A stretch of 64,000 nucleotides of DNA from QAND01 sp003150225 (GTDB lineage: Bacteria > Bacillota > Clostridia > Christensenellales > QAND01), in the NCBI RefSeq assembly GCF_044357945.1, contig NZ_CP076563.1, positions 1,674,001 to 1,738,000 of the forward strand, written 5' to 3'. Position 1 is the first letter of the stretch. Every line of letters begins with the position of its first letter. Below are positions 16,856-25,190 of the stretch, piece after piece. The notes under the pieces were generated by a model. That model did not search any database. It was not told the DNA's origin and saw nothing but the letters and a program-made list of their open reading frames with translations. The translations under genes and the position numbers were made by a program.

Positions 16856-17251
16856 ATGGCAAAGGTTCAGTATATTGGAACCGGCAGGAGAAAGAGCAGC
16901 GTAGCCCGCGTGCGTCTTCTCCCCGGAGATGGCAAGATCACCATCAACAAGCGAGATATCGAGGAGTATTTTGGCGGTCTGGAGACCCTCAAGATGGCCG
17001 TTCGTTCTCCCCTTGCCCTGGTGGGACTGGAGAATAAGTTCGACGTGTTTGTCAACGTATGCGGCGGCGGCACCACCGGTCAGGCGGGCGCCATCCGTCA
17101 TGGCATCAGCCGGGCGTTGCTTCAGGCGGATGAGGAGCTGCGGCCCGCCCTTAAAAAGGCTGGCTTCTTGACCCGCGATCCCCGCATGAAGGAGCGGAAG
17201 AAGTACGGCCTCAAGGCCGCCCGTAGAGCTCCCCAGTTCAGCAAGCGGTAA
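16856..17251 (+). CDS. rpsI: 30S ribosomal protein S9
   Basis: 131 residues. GTGRRKSSVARVRL near the start, GGGTTGQAGAIRHGISRAL in the middle and the C-terminal RAPQFSKR whose tail contacts P-site tRNA. It is paired with rplM in nearly all bacteria. Confidence 0.97.
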   Translation: MAKVQYIGTGRRKSSVARVRLLPGDGKITINKRDIEEYFGGLETLKMAVRSPLALVGLENKFDVFVNVCGGGTTGQAGAIRHGISRALLQADEELRPALKKAGFLTRDPRMKERKKYGLKAARRAPQFSKR

Positions 17252-17265
17252 TCGAAGATGGATGC

Positions 17266-17295
17266 AAAAAAGCAGGCGTTGCGCCTGCTTTTTTT
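17266..17295 (+). terminator. Terminator after rpsI
   Basis: Thirteen-base-pair stem (AAAAAAGCAGGCG with CGCCTGCTTTTTT), a 3-base loop and a run of seven T. A textbook intrinsic terminator. Confidence 0.93.
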
Positions 17296-17346
17296 GTTGT
17301 CCTTCTGGCTTCCGCTTTTTTTCTGTCCATTGGGCATGCTATGAGG

Positions 17347-17352
17347 TATAAT
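17347..17352 (+). promoter_or_regulatory. Probable -10 element for trxB
   Basis: A consensus TATAAT. The -35 position holds only TGTCCA, a poor match, so the promoter may need an activator. Confidence 0.45.
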
Positions 17353-17372
17353 ATGGTCATAAAGATAGCAAT

Positions 17373-17391
17373 GACCGGCTTTGAGCCGGTC
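17373..17391 (+). repeat. Perfect inverted repeat in trxB 5' UTR
   Basis: GACCGGCT, a TTG loop and AGCCGGTC make a perfect 8-base-pair hairpin about 20 bases downstream of the -10 element. It ends 29 bases before the trxB start. It could be an operator or an mRNA-stabilising stem. Confidence 0.6.
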
Positions 17392-17420
17392 GGCGCTTTC
17401 TGTACCAAAGAGGTGAAAAC

Positions 17421-18332
17421 ATGAAGGATATCATCGTCATTGGCGGCGGCCCCGCCGGCATGACGGCGGCTATCTATGCCGCCCGGGCCGGGCTTAGTTG
17501 CTTGGTTTTGGAGATGGGCGTCAGCGGCGGCCAGATGGCTACCACTAGCACAGTGGAGAACTTTCCGGGATTTCCCAACGGCATTGGAGGCCCGGAGCTG
17601 AGCCAGGCCATGGCGGATCAGGTTAAAAACCTGGGCGGGGAGATCCGTTCCAGTCAGGCGGAGAAGGTGGACCTTGCCGGCGAGATAAAACGGGTCGTTC
17701 TAGGGGATGGCGAAGTACTGGAGGCTCGGGCGGTGATCATTGCCTGTGGCGCCAGCCCTCGCAAACTGGGCATTCCGGGAGAGGAACAGCTTCGGGGGAT
17801 GGGCGTCAGCTACTGTGCCACCTGCGATGGGTTCTTCTTTAAAAATTTGGAAGTATGCGTGGTAGGCGGCGGGGATACCGCCGTGGAGGATGCCCTCTTC
17901 CTGGCACGAACCAGCAAAAAGGTCCATCTGATCCATCGCCGTGGGGAGCTACGGGCCGCCAAATCCCTGCGGAACCGACTGTTTTCCACGGAAAACATCG
18001 AGGCCCACCTTGGCTATGTGCCCACGGAGATCAAGGGGAAATTTGAGGTGGAATCCATGACCGTTCAAAACGTGGAGACCAAGCAGGAAGAGGAAATCCC
18101 CTGTCAGGGAGTGTTTGTGGCGGTTGGGCATATCCCCAACTCCCAGCTGATAAAGGGACAGATTGATTTGGATCCCGCGGGCTACGTCATCGCCCGGGAG
18201 GATCTTTCCACCAGCAGCCCAGGGGTATTTGTGGCGGGGGATATCCGCCAGAAGGACCTGCGGCAGATCATTACCGCTGCGGCCGATGGGGCCACGGCGG
18301 CTATTTCCGCCGAGCGCTATCTGCTGGATTAA
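17421..18332 (+). CDS. trxB: Thioredoxin reductase
   Basis: 303 residues. FAD-binding GGGPAGMTAAIYAARAG is at the N-terminus, the redox-active CATC near residue 133, the NADPH-binding GGGDTAVEDALFL near 150 and the FAD-contact VFVAGDIR near 273. It reduces thioredoxin with NADPH. glmM follows after 18 bases, so they may be cotranscribed. No thioredoxin gene is in the window. Confidence 0.94.
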   Translation: MKDIIVIGGGPAGMTAAIYAARAGLSCLVLEMGVSGGQMATTSTVENFPGFPNGIGGPELSQAMADQVKNLGGEIRSSQAEKVDLAGEIKRVVLGDGEVLEARAVIIACGASPRKLGIPGEEQLRGMGVSYCATCDGFFFKNLEVCVVGGGDTAVEDALFLARTSKKVHLIHRRGELRAAKSLRNRLFSTENIEAHLGYVPTEIKGKFEVESMTVQNVETKQEEEIPCQGVFVAVGHIPNSQLIKGQIDLDPAGYVIAREDLSTSSPGVFVAGDIRQKDLRQIITAAADGATAAISAERYLLD

Positions 18333-18353
18333 ACCATAGGAGGTAACTTTGTG

Positions 18354-19697
18354 ATGGTCAGGATATTTGGAACGGACGGCGTGCGGGGCATCGCCAACAG
18401 CGAACTGAGCTGTGACTTGGCCTTTAAGCTGGGCCGTGCGGGAGCCATGGTATTGGCCAAGAACAACAGTCGGCCTAAGATCCTCATCGGCCGGGATACC
18501 CGCATCAGCGGGGATATGCTGGAATCCGCCCTGGTGGCGGGCCTATGCTCCATGGGCGCCGATGTGGTTTGCGCTGGGGTGATCCCTACCCCCGGGGTGT
18601 CCTATCTGGTTCAGAAACTTCAGATGGACGCTGGCGTGGTGATCTCCGCTTCCCATAATCCGGTTCAGTATAACGGGATCAAGTTTTTTGACGCCAGCGG
18701 CATGAAGCTTCCCGACGAGCTGGAGGATGAGATTCAGCTGGCCATGGACGCTCAGGTGGAGCACATCCCCACCGGCGCCGATGTGGGCACCTGTACACGG
18801 GACGCCGGCCTCATCGATGTATACCGGGAGTTCCTTGCCGCCAATGCCGGACGGAGCCTTTCCGGCATGACCATCGCGCTGGATTGCGCCAACGGAGCCA
18901 GCAGCCCCATCGCAAAGGATCTGTTTGAGGGCCTGGGGGCCACCGTTCATGTGATCCACAATACTCCCAACGGAACCAATATCAACGACCATTGCGGTTC
19001 CACTCACCCGGAACACCTGGTGCAGCTGGTAAAGGATACGGGGGCTGACATCGGCCTATCCTTTGACGGAGACGCGGACCGCCTCATCGCCTGTGATGAA
19101 ACCGGCAACCTTATGGACGGGGATGTGGTCATGGGCATTTTGGCCATCGACTTAAAGCAAAAGGGGAAGCTGCCCAAGGACACCCTTACCGCTACGGTGA
19201 TGTCCAACCTGGGACTGACCATCGCCATGGAGAAAAACGGGATCCGGGTGGTTAAGACCGGGGTAGGGGATCGCTATGTCATGGAGGAAATGCTGCGGTC
19301 CGGGTATACCATCGGAGGGGAACAGTCCGGCCATGTGATCATGCTGCATCTGTCCAATACCGGGGATGGCATGCAGACCGGCCTTGCCCTCATTGGCGCC
19401 ATCCTGGATTCCGGCAAGAAGGCGTCGGAATTGGCTGCCCAGATCGAGATCCTTCCCCAGGTGCTGGTAAACGCCCATGTGGGCCCTACCCAGAAGAACA
19501 AATACATGGAGGATCCCGAGATCGCCGCCCTCATCGCCGAGATTGAGGAGGAATACAAGGACAACGGACGGCTGTTGGTTCGGACCAGTGGCACCGAGCA
19601 TTTGATCCGGGTGATGATCGAGGGCCATGACCAGCAGGCTATGGAGCGCCACGCCCACGCCCTGGCCGACCTCATGGAAACCAGGCTGACAGAGTGA
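18354..19697 (+). CDS. glmM: Phosphoglucosamine mutase
   Basis: 447 residues from the ATG at 18354; the GTG three bases upstream is equally placed after AGGAGGT. Catalytic serine in VISASHNPVQYNGIKFF near residue 100, magnesium loop DGDADR near 240, sugar-binding GEQSGH near 320 and phosphate-binding RTSGTEHLIRVM near 408. It makes glucosamine-1-phosphate for UDP-GlcNAc and hence cell wall. Confidence 0.95.
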   Translation: MVRIFGTDGVRGIANSELSCDLAFKLGRAGAMVLAKNNSRPKILIGRDTRISGDMLESALVAGLCSMGADVVCAGVIPTPGVSYLVQKLQMDAGVVISASHNPVQYNGIKFFDASGMKLPDELEDEIQLAMDAQVEHIPTGADVGTCTRDAGLIDVYREFLAANAGRSLSGMTIALDCANGASSPIAKDLFEGLGATVHVIHNTPNGTNINDHCGSTHPEHLVQLVKDTGADIGLSFDGDADRLIACDETGNLMDGDVVMGILAIDLKQKGKLPKDTLTATVMSNLGLTIAMEKNGIRVVKTGVGDRYVMEEMLRSGYTIGGEQSGHVIMLHLSNTGDGMQTGLALIGAILDSGKKASELAAQIEILPQVLVNAHVGPTQKNKYMEDPEIAALIAEIEEEYKDNGRLLVRTSGTEHLIRVMIEGHDQQAMERHAHALADLMETRLTE

Positions 19698-19707
19698 TGG
19701 TGGCGGA

Positions 19708-20250
19708 ATGACTGCGTTTGTCTGCCCAGAATGCGGGTATACCGCATTGGAATACCGCCCCCCGGAATGTCCCGTTTGCCGAACCCCCATGGATCGTTTC
19801 CTCTCGGTGGAGGAGGGCGATCCCGCCTGGCCCCATGGGCATATGGTGGGGATGGCAGAGGACTGCGATGCAGGCGTCCACCAGGAGCTGGTGGACAGCT
19901 TGGAGGCCGTCCAGGCGGGGGTCAGCGTTTGCTTGGCCATGGCGCGCCAGGCGGACCGGGAAGGATATCCCGAAATCGCCCAGGCCTATGGCCGTATCGC
20001 ACGGGAAAAGGCAGCGCATGCCGCGCGTCTTAGGGAGCTTTTGGGCCATGGGTTGACCTTCCGTACCGGGGAAAACCTTCGAACACAGGTGGAAGCGGAA
20101 GCAAAGGCTTCGTCACACAACCAGGAGCTTGCGGCCCGCGCAAAAAAGATGGGCTATGACGCCATCCACGACGTTGTCCATGAGATGGCAAAGGACCAGG
20201 CGCGACACGGATGTATGCTCCAGGGACTGCGCAAACGATATTTTAAATAA
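19708..20250 (+). CDS. Reverse-rubrerythrin-like protein lacking usual iron ligands
   Basis: 180 residues. The N-terminus is rubredoxin-like (CPEC at residues 6-9 and CPVC at 21-24). The rest aligns with the four-helix ferritin-like domain of reverse rubrerythrins, the NADH-peroxidase type of Clostridia, through LAMARQADREGYPEIAQAYGRIA and YDAIHDVVHEMAKD. Where the family has carboxylates for the diiron centre, this protein has other residues: AVQAGVSV for the usual GECTEV, EKAAHA for EEAEHA, QARH for EARH. The fold seems kept and the peroxidase site lost. It lies 10 bases after glmM. The ligand comparison rests on remembered family sequences. Confidence 0.75.
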   Translation: MTAFVCPECGYTALEYRPPECPVCRTPMDRFLSVEEGDPAWPHGHMVGMAEDCDAGVHQELVDSLEAVQAGVSVCLAMARQADREGYPEIAQAYGRIAREKAAHAARLRELLGHGLTFRTGENLRTQVEAEAKASSHNQELAARAKKMGYDAIHDVVHEMAKDQARHGCMLQGLRKRYFK

Positions 20251-20284
20251 AATCGCGGAACAACAAGAAAGTTTTAACGCCTAC

Positions 20285-20322
20285 TTCAAAAGGCATATGG
20301 ATCCCCCCGTGTGCCTTTTGAA
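20285..20322 (+). terminator. Long hairpin after the rubrerythrin-like gene
   Basis: A 16-base-pair stem (TTCAAAAGGCATATGG with CCGTGTGCCTTTTGAA, two G-T pairs) and a 6-base loop. It lacks a clear T-run after the stem, so it may act as an mRNA end-stabiliser as well as a terminator. Confidence 0.65.
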
Positions 20323-20372
20323 ATAAAGGGGCTATCTTCCGGATCGCTTGGAATGCGAGGGGTACAGGGAAT

Positions 20373-20819
20373 ATGAACATAAGAATTGCTACAAGGGACG
20401 ATTTAAAAACCATCGTGCGGCTTCGTATGGAAATGCTGGAAGAATTGGCTGAGGATCTTCCGGAGGGGCTGGCTGCAGCGATTCGGTATTATTTGGATCT
20501 GCATCTACGGGATGGAACCTGTATGTGCGCGGTAATGGAAAACAAAACGGAAGTTGTTGCCAAAGCCATGCTTTGCGTGTACGAAGTAATGCCGGATGAG
20601 GGCAACCCGAGTGGAAAATGCGCAAGCCTGTTTTCCGTCTATACCCTTCCAGAGTATCGGGGACACGGCTACATGGGAACCCTGTTGGCCTATCTTTTGG
20701 ACAAAGCGAAAGATGCGGGAGTTGGAGTTGTTCTGGCGTCGGCAGAAGAAAGGGCAATCCCCTTATACGAAAGAATGGGATTTGCGCGGGAGAACAACAA
20801 TATGTGTATTTGCTTGTAG
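20373..20819 (+). CDS. GNAT-family N-acetyltransferase
   Basis: 148 residues. The acetyl-CoA pyrophosphate loop is PEYRGHGYMGTLLAYLLDKAK (residues about 93-113), followed by PLYERMGFARENNN, the usual end of the fold. The substrate cannot be told from sequence. It is flanked by hairpins on both sides and appears monocistronic. Confidence 0.88.
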   Translation: MNIRIATRDDLKTIVRLRMEMLEELAEDLPEGLAAAIRYYLDLHLRDGTCMCAVMENKTEVVAKAMLCVYEVMPDEGNPSGKCASLFSVYTLPEYRGHGYMGTLLAYLLDKAKDAGVGVVLASAEERAIPLYERMGFARENNNMCICL

Positions 20820-20857
20820 TTCTATATGGATGGTATCAAATACGCTGTTTGAGAAGC

Positions 20858-20885
20858 AAAAGCCGCTTTTGCGGCTTTTTTATTT
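20858..20885. terminator. Terminator shared by GNAT gene and fetB
   Basis: AAAAGCCGC, a TTTT loop, GCGGCTTTT and a further T-run on the plus strand. On the minus strand the fetB stop abuts it and the stem is preceded by AAAA/TTTT symmetry, so it can serve both converging genes. Confidence 0.85.
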
Positions 20886-21672
20886 ATTGTTCTTTGCGGT
20901 ATCCGATATACTGGTTTCGGCCATTGTACATGGTGCGGTACCCTAGACTGAGGGAGAAGAAGGTGGTCAGGCACACCGAGGTACAATTGGCGATGATCAC
21001 CGCGATCTGGTACATGATGGCGGTGGTGGGCAGGGTGCCGGAGAGGATCTGCCCCGTCATCATGCCGGGAAGAAAGATAATGCCAAGGCCCAGCATGGAG
21101 TTGATGGTGGGCAAAAGGGCGGTTTCCAGGGCTGTGCTGAGAAAGGGATGCAGGATTTCCCGGGGCGGCACCCCTAGATTCAATAGGGCTTCGATCTGTT
21201 TTCGGCCGCCGTCCACCCCTTCGGTAAAGGTTTTTAAGGCCAGACTGACGCCCGTCATGGAGTTGCCGATGATCATCCCCGCCAGGGGAATGGTGAACTG
21301 AGCGTCAAAGAAGCTTTTTCCTACCACAGCACAGACGAAATAGGCCAGCACCGTAAGGCCGGAGAGGCTCAGAGCGCCTGCCACATAGAGCTTAAACCGA
21401 CGGTTGAGATCCCGGTGCTTGGCCAAGGCCCGATGAATGGAAAAGGCCACCATGGAGGCGAGAAAGAGAATCACAAAGACGGGATGGGGATTCCCGAGAA
21501 TGTATTGGAGGATGAATCCCACCAGAACCATTTGCACCGTCATTCGGACGCTCGCTATGATCAAAAGCCTGGTTTTATCCACCTTGGCGCGCCGCATGAT
21601 GAATAAAACAACGAGAAGCAATAGATAGATCAAGGAGAAGGAAACCACGCTGAGCTTGGCTGCGCCGTTCAT
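20884..21672 (-). CDS. fetB: FetB-type metal exporter permease (UPF0014)
   Basis: 262 residues with about seven membrane segments. Family motifs are IPLAGMIIGNSMTGVSLAL and LLPTINSMLGLGIIFLPGMM. FetAB in E. coli is proposed to export iron and relieve peroxide stress; the substrate here is inferred from that family. It lies one base after fetA and closes the leftward operon. Confidence 0.87.
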   Translation of the reverse strand: MNGAAKLSVVSFSLIYLLLLVVLFIMRRAKVDKTRLLIIASVRMTVQMVLVGFILQYILGNPHPVFVILFLASMVAFSIHRALAKHRDLNRRFKLYVAGALSLSGLTVLAYFVCAVVGKSFFDAQFTIPLAGMIIGNSMTGVSLALKTFTEGVDGGRKQIEALLNLGVPPREILHPFLSTALETALLPTINSMLGLGIIFLPGMMTGQILSGTLPTTAIMYQIAVIIANCTSVCLTTFFSLSLGYRTMYNGRNQYIGYRKEQ

Positions 21673-21673
21673 A

Positions 21674-22315
21674 TCAAATCGTCTTCCTTTCGATGGGGAC
21701 GGTGTTCTGGGAATAGCGTTCCACCAGCTGGGGATTGTGGCTGATGGCGAGAAATTGGATTCCCTCTTTGCGGCAGAAGCCGATGAGGTTGGAGATCACA
21801 AGCTCGCCTGTGCGCTCATCCAAGGCGGAGGTGGGCTCGTCCAACATCAGGACCCGGGGCAAAAAGGAGAGAAAAATGGCCAGGTACACCCGCTGGCGTT
21901 CCCCGCCCGACATGGTGGTTACACTGCTGTTTAAGGGAAAGTCCAGATCCATCAGGTTGAGTAGTTCCAAAAAGCGGTGCTTTTCCGGCAAGGGCTGCTC
22001 CCGGTATCCGTAGTATTGCAGAAGATTTTCCCAGATGGTGCCGTCAAAGAGGTAGGGCTCCTGGGAAACGAGGCTGACCTCTCGGCGCAGGGCCAGGGTA
22101 TCCATGGAGGCCACATCCCTACCGTTGTAAAGAACCCGTCCAGCGGAGGGGGACAGGGTGGCGTTAAAGAGGCGCAAGAGGGTGCTTTTACCCACGCCGC
22201 TGGGCCCCACCAAAAAGGTGGCCCGGTCCCGAGGCAGAACCAAGTCGGGATAGGAGAGGAAATCCTGGAACCGCAGGCCCTGGGTTTGAAAAAGTGGGGT
22301 GTCCGCCGTCTCCAT
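21674..22315 (-). CDS. fetA: FetA-type ABC transporter ATPase
   Basis: 213 residues from the ATG at 22315; a TTG one codon upstream is possible. Walker A VGPSGVGKST near residue 38, signature MSGGERQRVYLAIF and Walker B VLMLDEPTSALD are intact. It pairs with the FetB permease next door. The start overlaps the thioesterase stop (TGATG). Confidence 0.87.
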   Translation of the reverse strand: METADTPLFQTQGLRFQDFLSYPDLVLPRDRATFLVGPSGVGKSTLLRLFNATLSPSAGRVLYNGRDVASMDTLALRREVSLVSQEPYLFDGTIWENLLQYYGYREQPLPEKHRFLELLNLMDLDFPLNSSVTTMSGGERQRVYLAIFLSFLPRVLMLDEPTSALDERTGELVISNLIGFCRKEGIQFLAISHNPQLVERYSQNTVPIERKTI

Positions 22316-22815
22316 CAATACCGCTCCTTCCGGCGCTGCTGGCGCAGTTTATGGCGTCGCTGGCCATCCAGCCATTCCAGCTGTTCCGTCTCGCTCTCAA
22401 GGATGAGGCGGGGCACCCGAGTGGGCTTGCCCTTTTTATCCAGGGCTACCATGACGAGATAAGCCCGGTTTACCATGTTCCGCTGGCCGCTTAAATCCTC
22501 CACGAAGGTATCCACCCGGACCTCCATAGAGGTGTTGCCCACATAGGTTACCTGGCCCACCAGAATTACGGTGCTGTTCACATAGGCGGGGGCTTCAAAC
22601 ATCAGGTTATCGATGGTGGCGGTGGTGACCTCAGCGTTGCTGTGGCGGCGGGCTACCACGGCTGCCACCACGTCGATCCACTGGACCAGTTGCCCACCAA
22701 AGAGCCGCCCCATTCCGTTGATGTGCTGGGGCATGAGGATTTGGATCTGTTCGGTCCGGGAATCCGATACCCGCTTGGCGGGCCGTTCCTCCCGGGCTGT
22801 GGGCTGCTGGTTCAT
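22315..22815 (-). CDS. Acyl-CoA thioesterase, hot-dog fold
   Basis: 166 residues from the ATG at 22815, which follows AGGAGGG. The N-terminal QIQILMPQHINGMGRLFGGQLVQWID is the YkhA/YciA-type acyl-CoA hydrolase signature, with the catalytic Asp likely in this segment. The tail after residue 140 is very basic (RRHKLRQQRRKERY). It would hydrolyse acyl-CoA thioesters. It overlaps both neighbours in the leftward operon. Confidence 0.88.
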   Translation of the reverse strand: MNQQPTAREERPAKRVSDSRTEQIQILMPQHINGMGRLFGGQLVQWIDVVAAVVARRHSNAEVTTATIDNLMFEAPAYVNSTVILVGQVTYVGNTSMEVRVDTFVEDLSGQRNMVNRAYLVMVALDKKGKPTRVPRLILESETEQLEWLDGQRRHKLRQQRRKERY

Positions 22816-23096
22816 GGCCGTCCCTCCTTTTTGTCGGGGATACATTCCACTTCCATGGTGTCGTAGCGGAAATCCCCAATGAAATCCCTGGGGGTAAAGA
22901 TGGCCCGGCGGAACTTGTCCAGCTCCCGCTGATGCTTGGGCAGCACCACAGGCCGCTCCACGTCAAATTCATGGCAGGCAAGGGTCAGGGTCTCCCCCAG
23001 GATCTCCTCCGGCAAGCTGGTATAGAGGCCGTCGGATACCAATTTCTGTTTCTTTTTTAACATATACCAGACTTTCAGAGGCTTATGCGGTTGCAT
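22812..23096 (-). CDS. Small protein of unknown function, first gene of fet operon
   Basis: About 94 residues if started at the ATG at 23096, which suits the GGTGG site; an ATG at 23105 is also in frame but too close to it. It begins MQPHKPLKVWYMLKKKQKLV and ends VECIPDKKEGRP; acidic and basic residues alternate and there is no membrane segment or cysteine pair. I do not recognise a family. Overlap with the thioesterase start supports translation. Confidence 0.7.
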   Translation of the reverse strand: MQPHKPLKVWYMLKKKQKLVSDGLYTSLPEEILGETLTLACHEFDVERPVVLPKHQRELDKFRRAIFTPRDFIGDFRYDTMEVECIPDKKEGRP

Positions 23097-23119
23097 CGGA
23101 ATCATTCCACCCGTATAAT
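23091..23119 (+). promoter_or_regulatory. Probable promoter of the DNA methyltransferase gene
   Basis: TTGCAT at 23091-23096, 17 bases, consensus TATAAT at 23114-23119. It points right toward the gene at 23177. Its -35 lies inside the start region of the leftward operon. Confidence 0.55.
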
Positions 23120-23134
23120 CAGATTAATATTGCT

Positions 23135-23163
23135 ATTATAGTTTACCCCGGTTTTCATTGCAA
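23135..23163 (-). promoter_or_regulatory. Probable promoter of the leftward fet operon
   Basis: On the minus strand TTGCAA, 17 bases and TATAAT. It faces the rightward promoter, so the two transcripts would overlap at their 5' ends. Confidence 0.6.
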
Positions 23164-23176
23164 TGGAGGTGGCGAC

Positions 23177-24475
23177 TTGGATCGTTCTTTTGTCTGCGAA
23201 CAGATTTATCAGAACCCGCAAGGGGTATTTCGTCTGGCCGACGTCACCACGGACCAGCAAGCCCTTGTGAAAGCCTACAAGGAGAGCGCCGACCTCATCT
23301 ATTTGGATCCTCCCTTCTATACCAATCAGCGGTATGCGGTAAAGCAGCGGGTAGGCACTGCAGGGTATCTGGGCAACCGGGATTACGTTCTTTCCGTGGA
23401 GAACGATTTCGACACCTTTTCCAGCGCAGAGGCCTATATGGACTATCTGCGCACCCTTTTGACCACCGCCCACGCCATCCTGAAGAAAAACGGCAGCATC
23501 TACATCCATGTGGATTTTCGGGCGGCATATATGGTCCGGGGGATTGCCGACGAGATCTTCGGTGAAAGGAACCTTTTAAACGAGATCGTCTGGCATTATA
23601 AAAGCGGCGGCCGGGCCAAAAAGTTTTATTCCCGCAAACACGATACCATCTTCTTCTATAAAAAGCGGCACCAGCCCTATTTTGATCCGGATGCCGTGGG
23701 CATGCGGCGGGGAGAGGAACGGCGCAACAACATGAAAAAAGGGGTGGATGAGGACGGCCGGGTCTACTATTCCATCCGGTCCGCGGGGAAGGAATACCGC
23801 TATTATGCCGATTCCGTCATCTATCCCGACGACGTGTGGTCCGATATCTCCCATCTCCAACAGAAGGATCCGGAGCGAACGGGGTACCCCACCCAGAAGC
23901 CTCTGGCCCTTTTGCGGCGGATCATCCGGGCTTCCTGTCCGGAAAACGGTCTGGTGGCGGATCTCTGCGCCGGCAGCGGCACCACCGCCGTGGCCGCCGC
24001 TATGGAGGGCCGCCGGTATTGTGTGGTGGATAAAAGCCCCGTCTCCCTCTCCCATACCCGGAGCCGGCTGATGAGCGGCGGGTTTGGGTTCCATATCCAG
24101 GGGGAAACGGAGTGGGGAGATCCCGCTCAGCTTAGCTATCAACTGGGCCAGAGCGGGGAGGAACTGGTTCTCTCCCTAAGCCATTATGCAATTTCAGGGT
24201 ATGAGAACCCTTTCCGCTTGGCGGATTACGGAACAACGGCGCAGCTATCCCTGGAAAGCTGCGGCATGGTGCCCCAGGGCCCGTCGGACATCTCCCTTGT
24301 AAGCTTTGCAGGGCTGGGTCGCCTTGTGGATGGAACGCTGTCCCTTCAAAGCAGCATGGTCCGGAGCGCCAAATACCCCATGTTCCAGGAACTGCTGCGG
24401 CTGGGTCCAGGTCCGGGGCAGCCCTGTCTTGTGATCGGGGACGTATTTGGCAACCAAAGGGCGTATCTGGTCTAG
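23177..24475 (+). CDS. Solitary site-specific DNA methyltransferase, beta class
   Basis: 432 residues, TTG start after GGAGGT. The catalytic motif IV DPPF (LIYLDPPFYTNQRY, about residue 40) comes before the SAM-binding motif I (ADLCAGSGTTAVAAAMEG, about 270), the order of beta-class N6-adenine or N4-cytosine enzymes. YPTQKPLALLRRII is motif X-like. A C-terminal extension of about 130 residues follows the core and has no motif I know. No restriction endonuclease is adjacent, so it is probably an orphan enzyme with epigenetic or housekeeping use. Confidence 0.85.
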   Translation: MDRSFVCEQIYQNPQGVFRLADVTTDQQALVKAYKESADLIYLDPPFYTNQRYAVKQRVGTAGYLGNRDYVLSVENDFDTFSSAEAYMDYLRTLLTTAHAILKKNGSIYIHVDFRAAYMVRGIADEIFGERNLLNEIVWHYKSGGRAKKFYSRKHDTIFFYKKRHQPYFDPDAVGMRRGEERRNNMKKGVDEDGRVYYSIRSAGKEYRYYADSVIYPDDVWSDISHLQQKDPERTGYPTQKPLALLRRIIRASCPENGLVADLCAGSGTTAVAAAMEGRRYCVVDKSPVSLSHTRSRLMSGGFGFHIQGETEWGDPAQLSYQLGQSGEELVLSLSHYAISGYENPFRLADYGTTAQLSLESCGMVPQGPSDISLVSFAGLGRLVDGTLSLQSSMVRSAKYPMFQELLRLGPGPGQPCLVIGDVFGNQRAYLV

Positions 24476-24549
24476 AAGGCGGGAAAAACATCGGCGGACT
24501 CCGAAAAATGGCCTTCGGGCCTTGCACCTTTTCATGGAATCCGCTATTC

Positions 24550-24577
24550 TTTAGAGAATGTGAATTGTGATTATATA
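24550..24577 (+). promoter_or_regulatory. Possible promoter of the chromate transporter pair
   Basis: TTTAGA, 16 bases, TATATA, ending 13 bases before the start codon. The match is moderate and the leader would be very short. Confidence 0.35.
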
Positions 24578-24590
24578 GAGGGGAATTGTC

Positions 24591-25190
24591 ATGAGCGAGA
24601 GAAAGACAAGAAAGGCCTCCCCCAAGGAGCTTTTGTCCCTGTTTTTGACCACCTTTAAGATTGGCGCGGTCACCTTTGGGGGCGGGTATGTCATCATTCC
24701 CATGCTACAGCGGGAATTTATTGAAAAACACAACTATATCGAGGAAAAGGACATCCTGGATATTGTGGCGGTATCCCAGGCCCTGCCGGGGGTACTGTCC
24801 ATCAACGCCTGCATCATGGTGGGTTACCGGGCCGGCGGCGTCATCGGCGCCATCTGTACCACCCTGGGGGTGGTTTTGCCCTCCATCATCACCCTGTCCA
24901 TCGTAACGGGTTTCTACCTGGAGTTTGCCGCCAACCCCTATATCGCTGCGGCCCTTAAGGGAATCCGGGCGGGGGTGGTAGCCCTGATGGTATCGGCTGT
25001 CATCAATCTGGGCCGTCCGGTACTGAAGAATTGGATGACTTGGGCCATCTTCCTGGCGGCCTTTGTGCTGGTATTCCAGTTTTCGGTTCATGCCATCCTG
25101 ATCGTGGTGGGAAGCGGCGTCCTGGGCCTGTTCTTGAAGATGGTAGTGCTGAGAAAAAAGGAGGAGAACAAAGATGTCCCTGTTGATTGA
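24591..25190 (+). CDS. Chromate transporter family protein, first half
   Basis: 199 residues with five to six membrane segments. The half-transporter signature FKIGAVTFGGGYVIIPMLQREF is at residues 23-44 and VSQALPGVLSINACIMVGY follows. Split ChrA proteins of this type work as pairs; the true substrate in anaerobes may not be chromate. It overlaps the second half by 17 bases. Confidence 0.88.
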   Translation: MSERKTRKASPKELLSLFLTTFKIGAVTFGGGYVIIPMLQREFIEKHNYIEEKDILDIVAVSQALPGVLSINACIMVGYRAGGVIGAICTTLGVVLPSIITLSIVTGFYLEFAANPYIAAALKGIRAGVVALMVSAVINLGRPVLKNWMTWAIFLAAFVLVFQFSVHAILIVVGSGVLGLFLKMVVLRKKEENKDVPVD

